Both the position numbers and the translations under genes were made by a program. A model generated the notes under the pieces. The model ran no database searches and was not told the origin of the DNA. It was given only the letters and a program-made list of their open reading frames with translations. From Heterostelium multicystogenum (taxonomy: Eukaryota; Evosea; Eumycetozoa; Acytosteliales; Acytosteliaceae), in assembly GCA_003667245.1 (NCBI GenBank), contig RCNN01000103.1, forward strand, positions 30,308 to 94,307: a DNA stretch of 64,000 bases, given 5' to 3'. Shown piece after piece: positions 48,255-60,462 of the stretch (position 1 is its first letter; each line of letters starts with the position of its first letter).

Positions 48255-48550
48255 TTTAATAAATATGGTTGATCAGACCAATGTTTATTAAAGGTTATTC
48301 AACTCAACTAACTGAATCAAGTTCTAAATCAAGATAATAGATACACCTTAATATTAGTTGATTGTAAATAGTGTATAAGTTAATCTTTATTTAAAACATA
48401 CCTAAATCAAGATAATAGATACACCTTAATATTAGTTGATTGTAAATAGTGTATAAGTTAATCTGATTTAGGTTTTCTGATTATTCGTTTTTGTAGATCG
48501 AAAATTATTTGAATTTTTATAAATTATTAAAATATTGCATTGTTGTTACA
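48255..48550 (-). repeat. 3' LTR of the retroelement
   Basis: On the minus strand it begins TGTAACAACAATGC and ends ATATTTATTAAA. It contains a 63-bp direct repeat (48324-48386 and 48402-48464, period 78). It differs from the other LTR by one T in the gattta/gatttta run. Confidence 0.92.
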
Positions 48551-48562
48551 TATCCCCACCAT
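48551..48562 (-). promoter_or_regulatory. Polypurine tract next to 3' LTR
   Basis: Minus strand reads catGGTGGGGATA immediately before the LTR start TGTAACA, the position and composition expected for the plus-strand primer of LTR elements. Confidence 0.6.
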
Positions 48563-48640
48563 GATTTGAACTAGTTGAAGAGGAGGAATATGAGTGTTGA
48601 GATTAAATGTAGTTGAGATGAAGATGATATAGAATGACTG

Positions 48641-51628
48641 TTACTTTTTTTTGTTGAAAGCTTCAATCATCGTAGGAACGTGTTGAATAAGGATGTTTTC
48701 GTTGATCCACCTGTTGTGATCGTCGCTGACAGTGTCGAACTTAGCTAGATATTCAGTAGATGAGCCAGTACCACGTTTAACAGCTCTCTTCTTGAGAATG
48801 GCTACAATATCCATAATGTGGGTGTTGGTAGGATCACCGATGTAAGGTTTCATGTCATCCACGTGAACAGTACGGTCTGTTGCTCTCTTATTCTGAAGTC
48901 GTACAACATAGTTTAAATCAGTAAGTTTCTTGACAACAGCGAATGGTCCACCCCAAGATTGAGTGAGTTTGCGATCGTCTTCATCACCAGACTTGTGCGT
49001 GTTGAGTCTGGACCTTCTAATGAGAACCAAATCGTTGATTTTGTAAGTGTTGAAGTTCCTGATGACCTTGTCATGATTCTTAGCCTGTCTAATCTGACCG
49101 TCAAGAGCATTGGTCTTGGCTTCGAGCCTGTAAAGGTCTTGGCATTCCTTGTAATTAGAAAGGCCAAATGTGCCAGCGTTCCAGGGTAGCTTGATTTCAT
49201 ATCCAAGTAACAATTGGTTGGGAGTGAATTGAGTTGTTGCGTTTACATTGTTGTTGATGCACATTTCAATGAAATTGACGTCTTCCGCCCATGATCGTTT
49301 CCTGTCTGTCCACTTTCTGATGTGATCCAAAATAGACCTGTTGAATCGCTCAGATTGTCCGTCTGCTTGTGCGCGACCTGGTTGAGTCATGCAGAGTTGA
49401 GTACCCATTTCTTTCATAGCTGTATTCCATATGTCAGATGTGAACTTCGAGTCTCTGTCGCACACGATAGTGGATGGTGCACCGTATCTTGCTACGATGT
49501 TCCTAACGAACCAATGTCCAAGTTGCTGCGTTGTAACGTCCTTGGTACAAGGAAATAGTCTGACAGACTTTGTGAATCTGTCTACAACCACAAATAGGTT
49601 GTCTTCACCAGTATCAGCTGGCGGTAGAGCTAACAGGTCCATAGATATATCTTTGAAAGGCCTGTCTGGGAGCGGTAGTGATGCGAGGAATCCTTCTTTG
49701 ATCTTCTTGATAGACGACCTCTGGCATAAAGGACACCTCTTAACATAATTGGTGATGGAAGCGGTCATCTGAGGCCATACATAGGACTTAGATAACTTGG
49801 CAGACATTCTGGCGTAAGCCACATGCCCACTGTATAACGACGAATGCGCTTCGGCTATGATAGACTCGATTGAGGATCTGTCGAGAACTACCAACCTGAG
49901 ATTGTCACCATCGATCCAGTAATGTAGATCGTTGACGACAGTAGCGTCCGCTCTTCTTTTGAAAGTTTCGAACCAGTCCCTGGTGGACTTGGGAAGCTCC
50001 TCAGAAGTGTAGGAGTGTTTGATATCCTTGAGTAAATTGGAGTCCCAAGGTGATTCAAATTCGGGTGCCCTGGATAGGTAGTCGGCCACTACGTTGGTTG
50101 AACCAGGTATATAGACAATCTGGAAGTTGAACCTGGAGAGAATCTCGTTCCATCTGTTAAGTCTAGGATTGTCCAGGTCGGATTGAGAATCGTAGATCAG
50201 GTTCTTGTGGTCTGTGTGTAAGACAAATGGTCGATCCTTGAGCATATAGCCATATCTGGTAACGGCGTGAATAACAGCCAATAGCTCCCTGTCTCTAGCG
50301 CTGTAATTTCTTTGAGCAGAGTCGAACTTTCTGGAATCGAATATGATCGGACGTAGATTGTCGTCATCGTCGTGCTGAGCAATCATCAAACCAGAACCAA
50401 CATCAGAGGCATCTGTATATAAATGGAATGTCTTCTTGTAATTGGGAGACATCAAGCATCTGGACGAACATAGCTCGGCCTTAATATCATTGAAATCGGC
50501 TACCTCTTGATCAGTGAGGTTGAGCTTCTTATTCTTCGTAGATATGGTGCTCGTGAGGCGTGCAAGTTGCTGTTTGTGCTTGTCGGCTTCGAACGTACCA
50601 ACATAGGCTTCGGCACGATTCTTGAGGTATGCCTCCCAAAGGGTCAGATGTTTGGGATTTATTCTGATGCCATTGATCTCAAAAGACTGAAGCGTGGCTT
50701 CGCCGACGTAGTTGGAGTCTTTGAATGCGTTAATGATGAAACTCCTACCAGGGATGGTAAGAGCTGCTGCAAAAGAGTCTATTAGCTTGTTATCTGGTAC
50801 ATTGGTCCTGAAGTATTCGGTGACCAACTCCATCAAGTCACGGTAGTTGCTGAAATCGCTATTGAGTTTGAAACTCCTGATTTGGTTGTCCAGATACGAT
50901 AGCATAATGGGTCTACTATGGAACTTCTCTATAATCCATTCCAGGAATGCATCCCAGGATCGGGTACAACCTTGACGACTGGTGTCATCTAACATGCTGA
51001 AGCTGGCTTGTACAGAGCTGTTATGTTGGACGATGTTCTGTATCACAGTTCTGACTCTCTCAGTTGAGTGAGGACCATCTAGCTTCGCGATAAATGTCAT
51101 GTAGGACTTGAAGGATGCTACAGATTTCTTGTTGATGTCACTGAGACACTTTCTAAAAGACTTAACATCGGAATCTGAGACTTTGGTTGCTTTATCGTCC
51201 TGTAAGGCCGACATCGACAGCGTGTCGTTCATCCTCTGGTTAAATGCTGACTGAGTGAACGAGTCATCTTGACGGTTGTCGGTACGCGTGTTTTCTTGGA
51301 CGGTGGTTGCTATCTTTTGAGTATCATTGGCTTCCTTGTGACTACGCTTGAGGACCTCAATAAGATCGAGCTGAGTTTTTACAAGTAGGTCTTTTACCTC
51401 TAAGTCCTTCTTGATCTGACCTGCTTCTTTAGTGAGCTCCTCGTACTTTGTGTTTGACATAGAGATGACTGATCTCATATATGCTAATAATGATTCTACG
51501 GCATCTTTGGAGTAATGAGTATGCTGAAGAGCGACTGTGCCATTATGTAAACTTTTACACTCGCTCATAGTGAATCGCTTTTCATGTACTAAAATCTCAA
51601 CCTGCTTTGAATCGTCTTGATCTGCCAT
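48641..51628 (-). CDS. Gag-RNaseH-integrase-chromodomain fusion polyprotein
   Basis: 995 residues, uninterrupted, start MADQDDSKQVEILVHEKRFT. Residues about 1-350 are Gag-like with a coiled coil (about 55-100) and a helical capsid-type core (CTRSWDAFLEWIIEKFHSRP). Near 355-375 the sequence jumps to the end of the RT connection (LTDQEVADFNDIKAELC). RNase H follows at about 395-520 (LYTDASDVGSGLMIAQHDDD, ARDRELLAVIHAV, LHTDHKNL). The integrase H2C2 finger is at about 590-640 (SGHVAYARMSAKLSKSYVW, CPLCQ) and the core has D (MDLLALPP), D (VCDRDSKFTSD) and E (GQSERFNRSILDHI). A GPFAVVKKL segment and a chromodomain-like tail close it (YLAKFDTVSDDHNRWINENI). No Asp protease DTGA or RT YxDD box. Confidence 0.92.
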   Translation of the reverse strand: MADQDDSKQVEILVHEKRFTMSECKSLHNGTVALQHTHYSKDAVESLLAYMRSVISMSNTKYEELTKEAGQIKKDLEVKDLLVKTQLDLIEVLKRSHKEANDTQKIATTVQENTRTDNRQDDSFTQSAFNQRMNDTLSMSALQDDKATKVSDSDVKSFRKCLSDINKKSVASFKSYMTFIAKLDGPHSTERVRTVIQNIVQHNSSVQASFSMLDDTSRQGCTRSWDAFLEWIIEKFHSRPIMLSYLDNQIRSFKLNSDFSNYRDLMELVTEYFRTNVPDNKLIDSFAAALTIPGRSFIINAFKDSNYVGEATLQSFEINGIRINPKHLTLWEAYLKNRAEAYVGTFEADKHKQQLARLTSTISTKNKKLNLTDQEVADFNDIKAELCSSRCLMSPNYKKTFHLYTDASDVGSGLMIAQHDDDDNLRPIIFDSRKFDSAQRNYSARDRELLAVIHAVTRYGYMLKDRPFVLHTDHKNLIYDSQSDLDNPRLNRWNEILSRFNFQIVYIPGSTNVVADYLSRAPEFESPWDSNLLKDIKHSYTSEELPKSTRDWFETFKRRADATVVNDLHYWIDGDNLRLVVLDRSSIESIIAEAHSSLYSGHVAYARMSAKLSKSYVWPQMTASITNYVKRCPLCQRSSIKKIKEGFLASLPLPDRPFKDISMDLLALPPADTGEDNLFVVVDRFTKSVRLFPCTKDVTTQQLGHWFVRNIVARYGAPSTIVCDRDSKFTSDIWNTAMKEMGTQLCMTQPGRAQADGQSERFNRSILDHIRKWTDRKRSWAEDVNFIEMCINNNVNATTQFTPNQLLLGYEIKLPWNAGTFGLSNYKECQDLYRLEAKTNALDGQIRQAKNHDKVIRNFNTYKINDLVLIRRSRLNTHKSGDEDDRKLTQSWGGPFAVVKKLTDLNYVVRLQNKRATDRTVHVDDMKPYIGDPTNTHIMDIVAILKKRAVKRGTGSSTEYLAKFDTVSDDHNRWINENILIQHVPTMIEAFNKKK

Positions 51629-51746
51629 TGTTAACTAATAGATATTAAGTGTGATAAAATGTAATTTGTATATGGTATATGAATGATAATTGTAGTTTAT
51701 AGATAAGTATGTAATTATGATAATATATAGATATATAGTTGTTTAC

Positions 51747-51758
51747 CTCCCCGGGGAG
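51747..51758. promoter_or_regulatory. GC palindrome in the element leader
   Basis: ctccccggggag, a perfect 12-bp palindrome inside a longer dyad (ttacctc ... gaggtaa), lies between the 5' LTR and the polyprotein ATG in a region that is otherwise almost all A/T. Suggested role: dimerisation or packaging structure of the genomic RNA. Confidence 0.5.
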
Positions 51759-51798
51759 TTTGAGGTAATAATATATATAAAAAAAAGACTTAAAAAAG

Positions 51799-52095
51799 TT
51801 TAATAAATATGGTTGATCAGACCAATGTTTATTAAAGGTTATTCAACTCAACTAACTGAATCAAGTTCTAAATCAAGATAATAGATACACCTTAATATTA
51901 GTTGATTGTAAATAGTGTATAAGTTAATCTTTATTTAAAACATACCTAAATCAAGATAATAGATACACCTTAATATTAGTTGATTGTAAATAGTGTATAA
52001 GTTAATCTGATTTTAGGTTTTCTGATTATTCGTTTTTGTAGATCGAAAATTATTTGAATTTTTATAAATTATTAAAATATTGCATTGTTGTTACA
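51799..52095 (-). repeat. 5' LTR of the retroelement
   Basis: Same sequence as the 3' LTR apart from one extra T. The internal 63-bp direct repeat is at 51868-51930 and 51946-52008. It presumably holds the element's promoter and transcription start. Confidence 0.92.
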
Positions 52096-52400
52096 AAAAA
52101 AACACATTGTTTCGACTTTAGGACAATCCTCCTCTCTTTTATTTATTGGTTTTGTGATTGATAGTGACTATTTCTTTAAAAATAACTCGTAGGCTTTATT
52201 TAGTATCTATTAATTATAAGTCATTTAGTTTCATGAATAGTTGATTAATAATTAGGATGTTTGATATCTTATTAAAGAATAGGAAACAAAAAACAAATAA
52301 TTATTATCTGGAATATGTTTATTACATTAGTAATTTAGAAGAATATTTACAGGTATCTGAGTAGTGAAGTCTATTTCCATATATGTATGTATCATCGATT

Positions 52401-52820
52401 CTAATATATATCAAGTACAACAATGCCAGAGAATAAAAGCGTTGATACGGTCAGCATCAATATGAATGACGTCAATGGAAAGGATGAAATATTGTCACCT
52501 GGTAATTGTCCTTTAATATTATTAGATTTAAATGATGATTAATGTTAATTGATATTGCATTTAGGACAATCTATTGTGACATTCTGGACTGTACTCCACT
52601 TACCAAAGTATTCTTGTAGATATTTAACAGGTGATCCATAGAAGTATCTAAATACTATAGTCATCAAGATCATAATATACAAAACTGACAATAGTATTCT
52701 ATGTGACAATGGTAGATTCAAAACTATATCATAGGCATATCGAGATATGAAGTATATAAAATAGATAAATGCACTCCATCCATGTTTGCTGATTCTTAGT
52801 AGTTTTAAATAGGGTGTCAT
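52401..52820 (-). CDS. Possible small membrane protein
   Basis: Proposed exons 52820-52604 and 52498-52401, joined at phase 1 (GTAAGT donor, CCAG acceptor). The product is about 104 residues with hydrophobic segments (AFIYFIYFISRYAYDIVL, ILLSVLYIMILMTIVF and, after the splice, SFILMLTVSTLLFSGIVVL). The frame is clean across both exons and its promoter would be shared with the ERMARD gene. The opposite strand offers ATG at 52422 with a hydrophilic 26-codon exon and good splice sites, but it stops soon after. Antisense of hydrophilic sequence tends to look hydrophobic, so this call is tentative. Confidence 0.42.
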
Positions 52821-53376
52821 CCTCTGTGGAAATCCGAATCCAAATCTAAATCTCAAACTAATCTTTCTCTATGTCAGTCAATCTCAAACTGTATCTATAT
52901 CTATTTCTCTTTATTGCTGTATCTATATTCTTTTAAAGCACTTTAAAGTTCTATTATGATCTTATCCGTTACTTTTTAAAACTCTACATATATATATAAT
53001 ATTATAACTATTTACATTCAATTAAGAGTGATGATATTGATCACTAAGTATATGATTTATAATGAAATGAAAATAAAAAATGTTAAGATGAAATGATTAA
53101 TTGATTGAATTGTGGTTAAAAGTGGAATGAAATTATTTTTAGAGAAATCTTTGGCTGATTAGATCGTTTCACTAACCTTTTAGATTGTTGTCTTAAATCA
53201 ACCATTTTGATCTCTACTACTATTATTATCTCTAATGATTGTTAAAGCATACTTCCTTATTTGTTAATAATTCATCTATTTTTAGAAAAAACATCATTCT
53301 GAGTTCCATTCACTATTTCATCATCACTGACCAAACAAATACCAAGCAACAAAGAGATATTAATAAGAACAACTAG
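52821..53376. other. Intergenic, no gene seen
   Basis: AT-rich divergent spacer ahead of the ERMARD gene. Confidence 0.4.
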
Positions 53377-55867
53377 ATGAATAATAATAATAAAGATACT
53401 TATTTATCTGAATATGTCAAGTCCATTTTATTATTAAAACAGCCAAGAGAGAATCATGATCATCTTCAAATACATCTGCCATCACTAGTTGATCTTAGTG
53501 CTCATAATAATATTAATAATAATAATAATAAGGTAGAGGTGATCGATTATAATAGTTTTAAACTAAATGATGATCTTTTAAATTTGGTGCTAAGCAATCT
53601 AAAAGAGTTTGCTAATAACAACAACAATGAATTGGATATTGAGCTGCTGAATCTCTATTTCAATAGTGCATTGCATGTCCGATCACTTGGTGATGACATA
53701 CTGTGTAATCTTAGGAAATCAACTTGTTTATCAGATACTCTTAATAAACTACCTTTTAAAGGCTGGTCTCGTTGCAGCAGCAGCTCCGATGGCGACAATA
53801 ATAACATTATACTTCTCGATGATGTACGTAATCATATCTCATTGGCTTGCCATTCAATCCTAACATTCTAATCTATTGTACTAGTATGATATTGTCGATC
53901 AAATAGGAGAGTTCATTGGTAGATCTGTAATGTCTACTACATCGAGCAATGATAATGAGATATGTAACACTATACTCTATGCATCAATTCTGACATCTAT
54001 CATCGAAAGACTGCTTGGCAATATCATTAGATTGCAGTATTTAACCGAATCATCAACTTCTTTTGCTGCTAATGTTGCTGTTGCTGCTTCGAACCTAAAA
54101 CCACCTACAGATCACAAGATGCTAAGAGATATACTTGATGATAAATTCCTGGAGAGGGCCATAGGAAGTAACTTGCTGTGGCTATTGAGAATAATCATTG
54201 GTCCGCCTATTGGCATCAATCTTCGAAACATTATAATGCACGGATTCATTTCACTCAGAGAGTACGACATTTCTCTTATTCTTCTGTTGTTCATCCTATT
54301 CTACAACATCGTCAAGGAATTTACTGAAAAGCTCAAGGTTTACCTCCAACAAGCCAACCTGAAACAACCAATCGCCACTAAACCACTCCTGAATCTTAAT
54401 AATAAATTCAACAGCTATATAACAACATCACCATTGATAAACAACAGCAGTAGCAGCGATATATTAACACTATTGAATAATGAAGCAGAGCTTGCCAAGT
54501 TGGTGAATCACTCAACTTTTGTTGTCAAAGGAAGACATTCAATATGGCTTGAATCATTTAAGTACTATCGTTGGTCAAAGCCAAACTCCAATCCAAACGA
54601 AGCCATTGACAAACCCATTGACAAACGCTACTTCAAGTATTATGCAATGGTTTTGTTATTTCCTCAATTCGAACATTCACTTCGATGTCTTTTTGTTGAT
54701 TGTAATAAGCTATCGGATCGATTCCTTAATGCCGACTATCTCAGCTACTACACCACTCTTGATATCTTCCTCTCTGACAAATTGACTCTGAACGAATCAT
54801 CGCAATCTCAACAACTACAGATTTCCCAGCAATCGTCTGCCTCATCAACATCATCATCTTTCAATGGCCAATCTCCTAAGCCTTACTATAAATATCAAGA
54901 TCCAAAGTACAGTAAATTAAATAGCCAATCTGATAGGAATAGCTGTAGTATGCAACCTAAAAGTGAAGGACAAAGTGAAGATAATAGCCTGGAAGTAGCG
55001 GTAGAACCAAAACTTGTTGAGTTTGAAAATAAGATATATGACATTCTTGGTAGAGATATCATATTGGGACTGTTGGACTTGTTTATGTTTCAAGATGGCC
55101 CAAGGATCAGGGACAGGATATCTCATGGAGAGGTTAACTACTTTGAAATTCCAGACTATTTCATTGATCTACTATTCAACATCGTACTTTCAATCCTCAT
55201 CAAAACCACCGACAAAGATATCAGCTATCCAAGCATATCACTACCGACAACTCCTCTATTCCATCCACAGCAGCTTACAATTGTTAAGATCAAACAAGTT
55301 ATGGAGAGCAATCTCAACTTCAATAGATATTTAGAAAAGCTGAAGCTAAACACCAAGAACAATGAGCAGCTCAACGAATATTTGGACCAACCAATTTCAC
55401 AATCGAATCGAGCACACGATCAATCGGACCTGAGCATACAATTGAGTTGTGAAATCAACAAGTTGGTACCAACAACACAAGACGTCAACTATTTCAACTC
55501 AATCAAAAGACTCTGTTCTAACCTTGAGAAATTAATCAACGGATTTGTCGATGCTGGAAAATCACTAAAACGCCAGGTAATCAAAGAGAAATGCACCTCG
55601 AAACGTCTACAAAACTCATTCTACAAATGGTATGGAATATCATTTAGTTTTATAGAGTACACTCAATACCATCAATCATGCATCATCAAGCAATTCAATG
55701 ATTACATTTCGCCACCACCACAACAACAACAGCAACAACAAGTTGAACCGACCAACATGACAAGTATCCTCAAAGACAACGACCGTCTTAACCAATCATT
55801 TGAAAAGATACAAGTTAAAATGCGTAACTTTGAATGGGAGTTGATAAATAATTTAATCCTATCATGA
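53377..55867 (+). CDS. ermard: ERMARD-like protein (DUF4209 region)
   Basis: Exons 53377-53823 and 53885-55867 give 809 residues, frame-clean. The hallmark is SNLLWLLRIIIGPPIGINLR followed by NIIMHGFISLREYDISL, matching the DUF4209-type LRNxxxHG motif. A second copy-like element, LLDLFMFQDGPRIRDRISHG, lies at about 55070-55130. In mammals ERMARD is an ER membrane protein affecting RNA stability. Asn/Ser/Gln-rich stretches (about 53500-53540, 54430-54470, 54790-54870) are dictyostelid insertions. The hydrophobic segment after the motif (LILLLFILFYNIVKEF) could be a membrane anchor. Function in amoebae is not established. Confidence 0.82.
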
Positions 55868-56094
55868 TTGATTATCTTTACCCAAAGACAACCAACAACA
55901 ACAACAATATATAATAAATATAGATCATTAAATAGTTGGTTAGCGAAGCAGCTTGGAACATTAATGAATGGATTCTGGTTTTGCGCGCTTTTTGTTAATA
56001 TTTAAAATAATTTAAATTCCAAAATTTTTTTATTGTTAATGTGTTGGGTTTGGTGTTTTTTAAAGTTGATGTTCATTTGATTGCTGTCAGCTAG

Positions 56095-57562
<1,468 letters not shown>

Positions 57563-57661
57563 ACATAAAATTAAAGTACAACCATCCAACTATAGCATAT
57601 GATAATATAATAATTTGAATGCTGCAGTCAATATCTCTATTTTAAATATCTTTTCGAAAGT

Positions 57662-58411
57662 TTATTGAATCTTCTTGGTGGACTTCTTTTTTTCTGATTG
57701 TGGAGATGCACGATTGGAATAGATGTGTGCGGTGAATGGTCCTTCGAATAAGATTGCGATACGATAAACAATGAATACCACCAATGTCAAGAAGATACCA
57801 GCTACACTCTTTGCATAGAGAGCGTGTCCCAAAAACAAGATGGTTGCACCATTGTACATTGGATTGGACATGATGTTGAATGGGAATCCATAGACTCTTT
57901 CCTTCATCAAGATACCAAAGTAGTCTCCAAGGTAGGTACCGGTAATACCCAATCTGTAGTAGGTCGACATAACCAAAATTCCACCGATAGCATAGAGTGC
58001 ATATGCCAAAAGTTGTAACTCGTGTGAAAATTGCTCCATCAATGGATGGATTGGTTGATTCTTCATTGATTCTGCAAAAACTGTATGATGTAACATTGAT
58101 TATTGTTAATATCAAACGAGCAAATAGAGCAGTGCTACGATGTTGCTTGTAAGTCTGTCAGCGTCTTACGATACCTACAGGTAGTCTCTAAACATTGAGC
58201 ATGTAAAAATACAGAAAGCAAGGAAGTAGCATCCTGGGTAGGCACCTCCACACAACTTTGTAAGGAAGTGAGTCTTGTATTCACGTCTTGCAACGATGTT
58301 CCACCATGTTGGAGTTCCAGCAATGACTATAATGGAATACCACAGGTATTTCTCTTGAAAATCTATATATTGTGGCAACTCCACGAGTGTTTGCATTAAT
58401 TGACTTGCCAT
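57662..58411 (-). CDS. pemt: Phosphatidylethanolamine N-methyltransferase (PEMT)
   Basis: Exons about 58411-58177 and 58071-57662, roughly 215 residues. MASQLMQTLVELPQYIDFQE starts a four-TM protein. The second exon holds GITGTYLGDYFGILMKERVY, then GFPFNIMSNPMYNGATILFL and GPFTAHIYSN, matching the SAM-binding GxG and EE-type motifs of class 16 methyltransferases. The ER enzyme converts PE to phosphatidylcholine in three methylations. The exon 1/exon 2 junction is not clean: reading stops after FRDYL, and the acceptor phase disagrees by one base, so a single-base error near 58175 is likely. Confidence 0.92.
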
Positions 58412-59033
58412 TGAACCCTAATCTAATCTAATCAACTTTAATTTTGCAATCAAAGTGTGAAACTAACAAAGTAATCTTATCACTATTAATAATACAATGA
58501 TGAAATGAAGCAACCTGCACTCCTCATATATGTTTGTTTTTTTTGTTAAGAAATGACAAAAAAAAAATCTTTTTAAAAAATTTTCACTGACCATGACTCA
58601 CCGAAAGCAGATACATTCGATGATCATAATGTATTTGCAGATGTACATCGATACCCATAGAATGAAATAACTATTTTAATCAAATATCATCAAGTCTATA
58701 TTCTAACAAACACATTTGATCCATCTTCAAGCTGTCTATATGTATTTGCATTTGGAGGAGAATCATTCAATCAAAGAAATTCTTCATTTTTACATCTTCA
58801 TCATATGATTGTTTATGAACCAGTCAGGTGATATTTCACTATCCTATTTTGGCTGCACAAAGTAATGGTCCATAAAAATGAAGATAAAATTTGAATTCAA
58901 AAATACATGTTAGCGCCAAAATTTACAAGAAATTTAAAAGGATACACAACCCCAAATAAATAAAAGATCACTATCTATGAATATTCACTATTAAAGAATT
59001 TACGGTGACTATTTGTATTAGTTTATTTTAAAC
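58412..59033. other. Divergent intergenic, no gene seen
   Basis: Spacer between PEMT (minus) and FEN1 (plus). AT-rich; no RNA gene or ORF supported. Confidence 0.4.
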
Positions 59034-60395
59034 ATGGGAATTAAGAAACTTACAGAGTTAATTGAGGAGAATGCTCCTACTGCTATTAAAACTAATGATT
59101 TAAAGAGCTATTCTGGTAGAATTGTAGCTATCGATGCATCGACAAGCATGTATCAATTCCTTATTGCTATTAATACTGAGATGGGTGCCTCTCTCATGAA
59201 TTCTGCTGGTGAGACTACAAGGTATGTCAAGACAATCAATCATCCTGTGACTTTTACTAATATAAACTATCATCATCAAAACAGTCATCTCCAAGGTATG
59301 TTTTATAGAACTATTAAATTGATGACACGTGGAATAAAGCCAATCTATGTATTCGATGGCAAAGCACCTGTTTTGAAGAGTGGTGAGGTAAATATAATCA
59401 TTGAGAATATCTATGACATGATTTTAATGAAATCATTTAACAGTTGGCCAAAAGATATGCAAGAAGAAAGGAGGCAGAACAACAATTGGAGGAAGCAAAC
59501 GAAGTAGGTAACTCTGAAGATGTACAAAAGTTCCAGAAGAGAACCATCTCAGCATCTAGAAAACAAAATGAAGAGTGTAAGAAATTGTTAGAGTTGATGG
59601 GTGTTCCAATTATACAGGCACCATGCGAAGCAGAGGCACAATGCGCAGAGTTGTGTAAAGGTGGAAAAGCATGGGCTACTGGATCAGAGGATATGGATTC
59701 ACTTACACTTGGCTCGACCATATTGTTGCGTCGTCTAAATTTCTCAGAGGCAAGAAAGCTACCAATCATGGAAATAGAACTTCAGAAAGTATTGGATGGA
59801 TTGGACTTGACTCATGAACAATTCATTGATCTCTGTATATTGCTGGGATGCGACTATTGTGACACCATCAAGGGAATCGGTCCTAAAAAAAGTTTTGATT
59901 TGATTACAAAGTTTAAGAACATTGAAACAGTACTCCAAAATATAGATCGTACCAAATATCCCATTCCAGAATCATTCCCAATTGATGAAGTTCGTGATCT
60001 TTTCAAAAATCCAGATGTAATTAAATGCCAAGATATTCCAGAAGTATGTATACATACCCTCATTATCTAGTCATTATCCAACGGTTACTGATCATTCTCA
60101 ATGATTTTCCAAAATGCAGATTGAATGGAAAGAACCAGACACTGAAGGTTTAATTAAATATTTAGTTGGCGAAATGGGTTTCAATGAGACAAGAGTGCAG
60201 CTAGCAATTGAAAAACTAAAGAAACACAAGGACACAGGTGTGCAAACAAGAATCGATACATTTTTCCAATTAGTAAAGAGACCAAGAGATGAAGAATCTG
60301 GATCAGCCAAGAAGAAACAAAAGACTGCTAAACCAGCTGCTGGCTCTAAGAAGAAACCAGCAGCTACGGCTAAGAAAGCAGCTGGTAGAAAATAA
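59034..60395 (+). CDS. fen1: Flap endonuclease 1
   Basis: Exons 59034-59221, 59285-59387, 59444-60043 and 60120-60395 give 388 residues, frame-clean. All catalytic acids are visible: the Asp in VAIDAST, the Asp in VFDGKAP, two Glu in APCEAEAQC, two Asp in [12 protein letters not shown] and the Asp in [16 protein letters not shown], which also carries the helix-hairpin-helix. The PCNA-binding PIP box is QTRIDTFF near 60243-60266, followed by a Lys/Ala-rich tail. Structure-specific 5' flap nuclease for Okazaki fragments and long-patch base excision repair. The start [10 protein letters not shown] is the usual one, since the N-terminal Gly threads near the active site. Confidence 0.97.
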
Positions 60396-60462
60396 ATATC
60401 CTTTCATATTTATTATACGCAAAAAGTATTGTTTATTATTCAAATATTATTTATATAATCAT

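Larger units (their letters stand above)
48255..52095 (-). mobile_element. Internally deleted Ty3/gypsy chromovirus-like LTR retroelement
   Basis: Two direct repeats of about 296 bp bound a single 995-codon minus-strand frame. The element starts 61 bp downstream of the tRNA-Lys gene, transcribed in the opposite orientation to it. Protease and the catalytic part of reverse transcriptase are absent, while RNase H, integrase and a chromodomain-like C-terminus remain. Flanks on both sides are A-runs, so a 5-bp A duplication is possible but cannot be proved. Dictyostelium Skipper-2, as I recall, has a chromodomain and inserts downstream of tRNA genes, and this copy fits that pattern. No clear primer-binding site with TGG next to the 5' LTR. 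Confidence 0.9.

Noticed and set aside
49322..50785. Plus-strand frames of 76-105 codons opposite the retroelement polyprotein
   Set aside because: Antisense shadows of the integrase and RNase H coding region.
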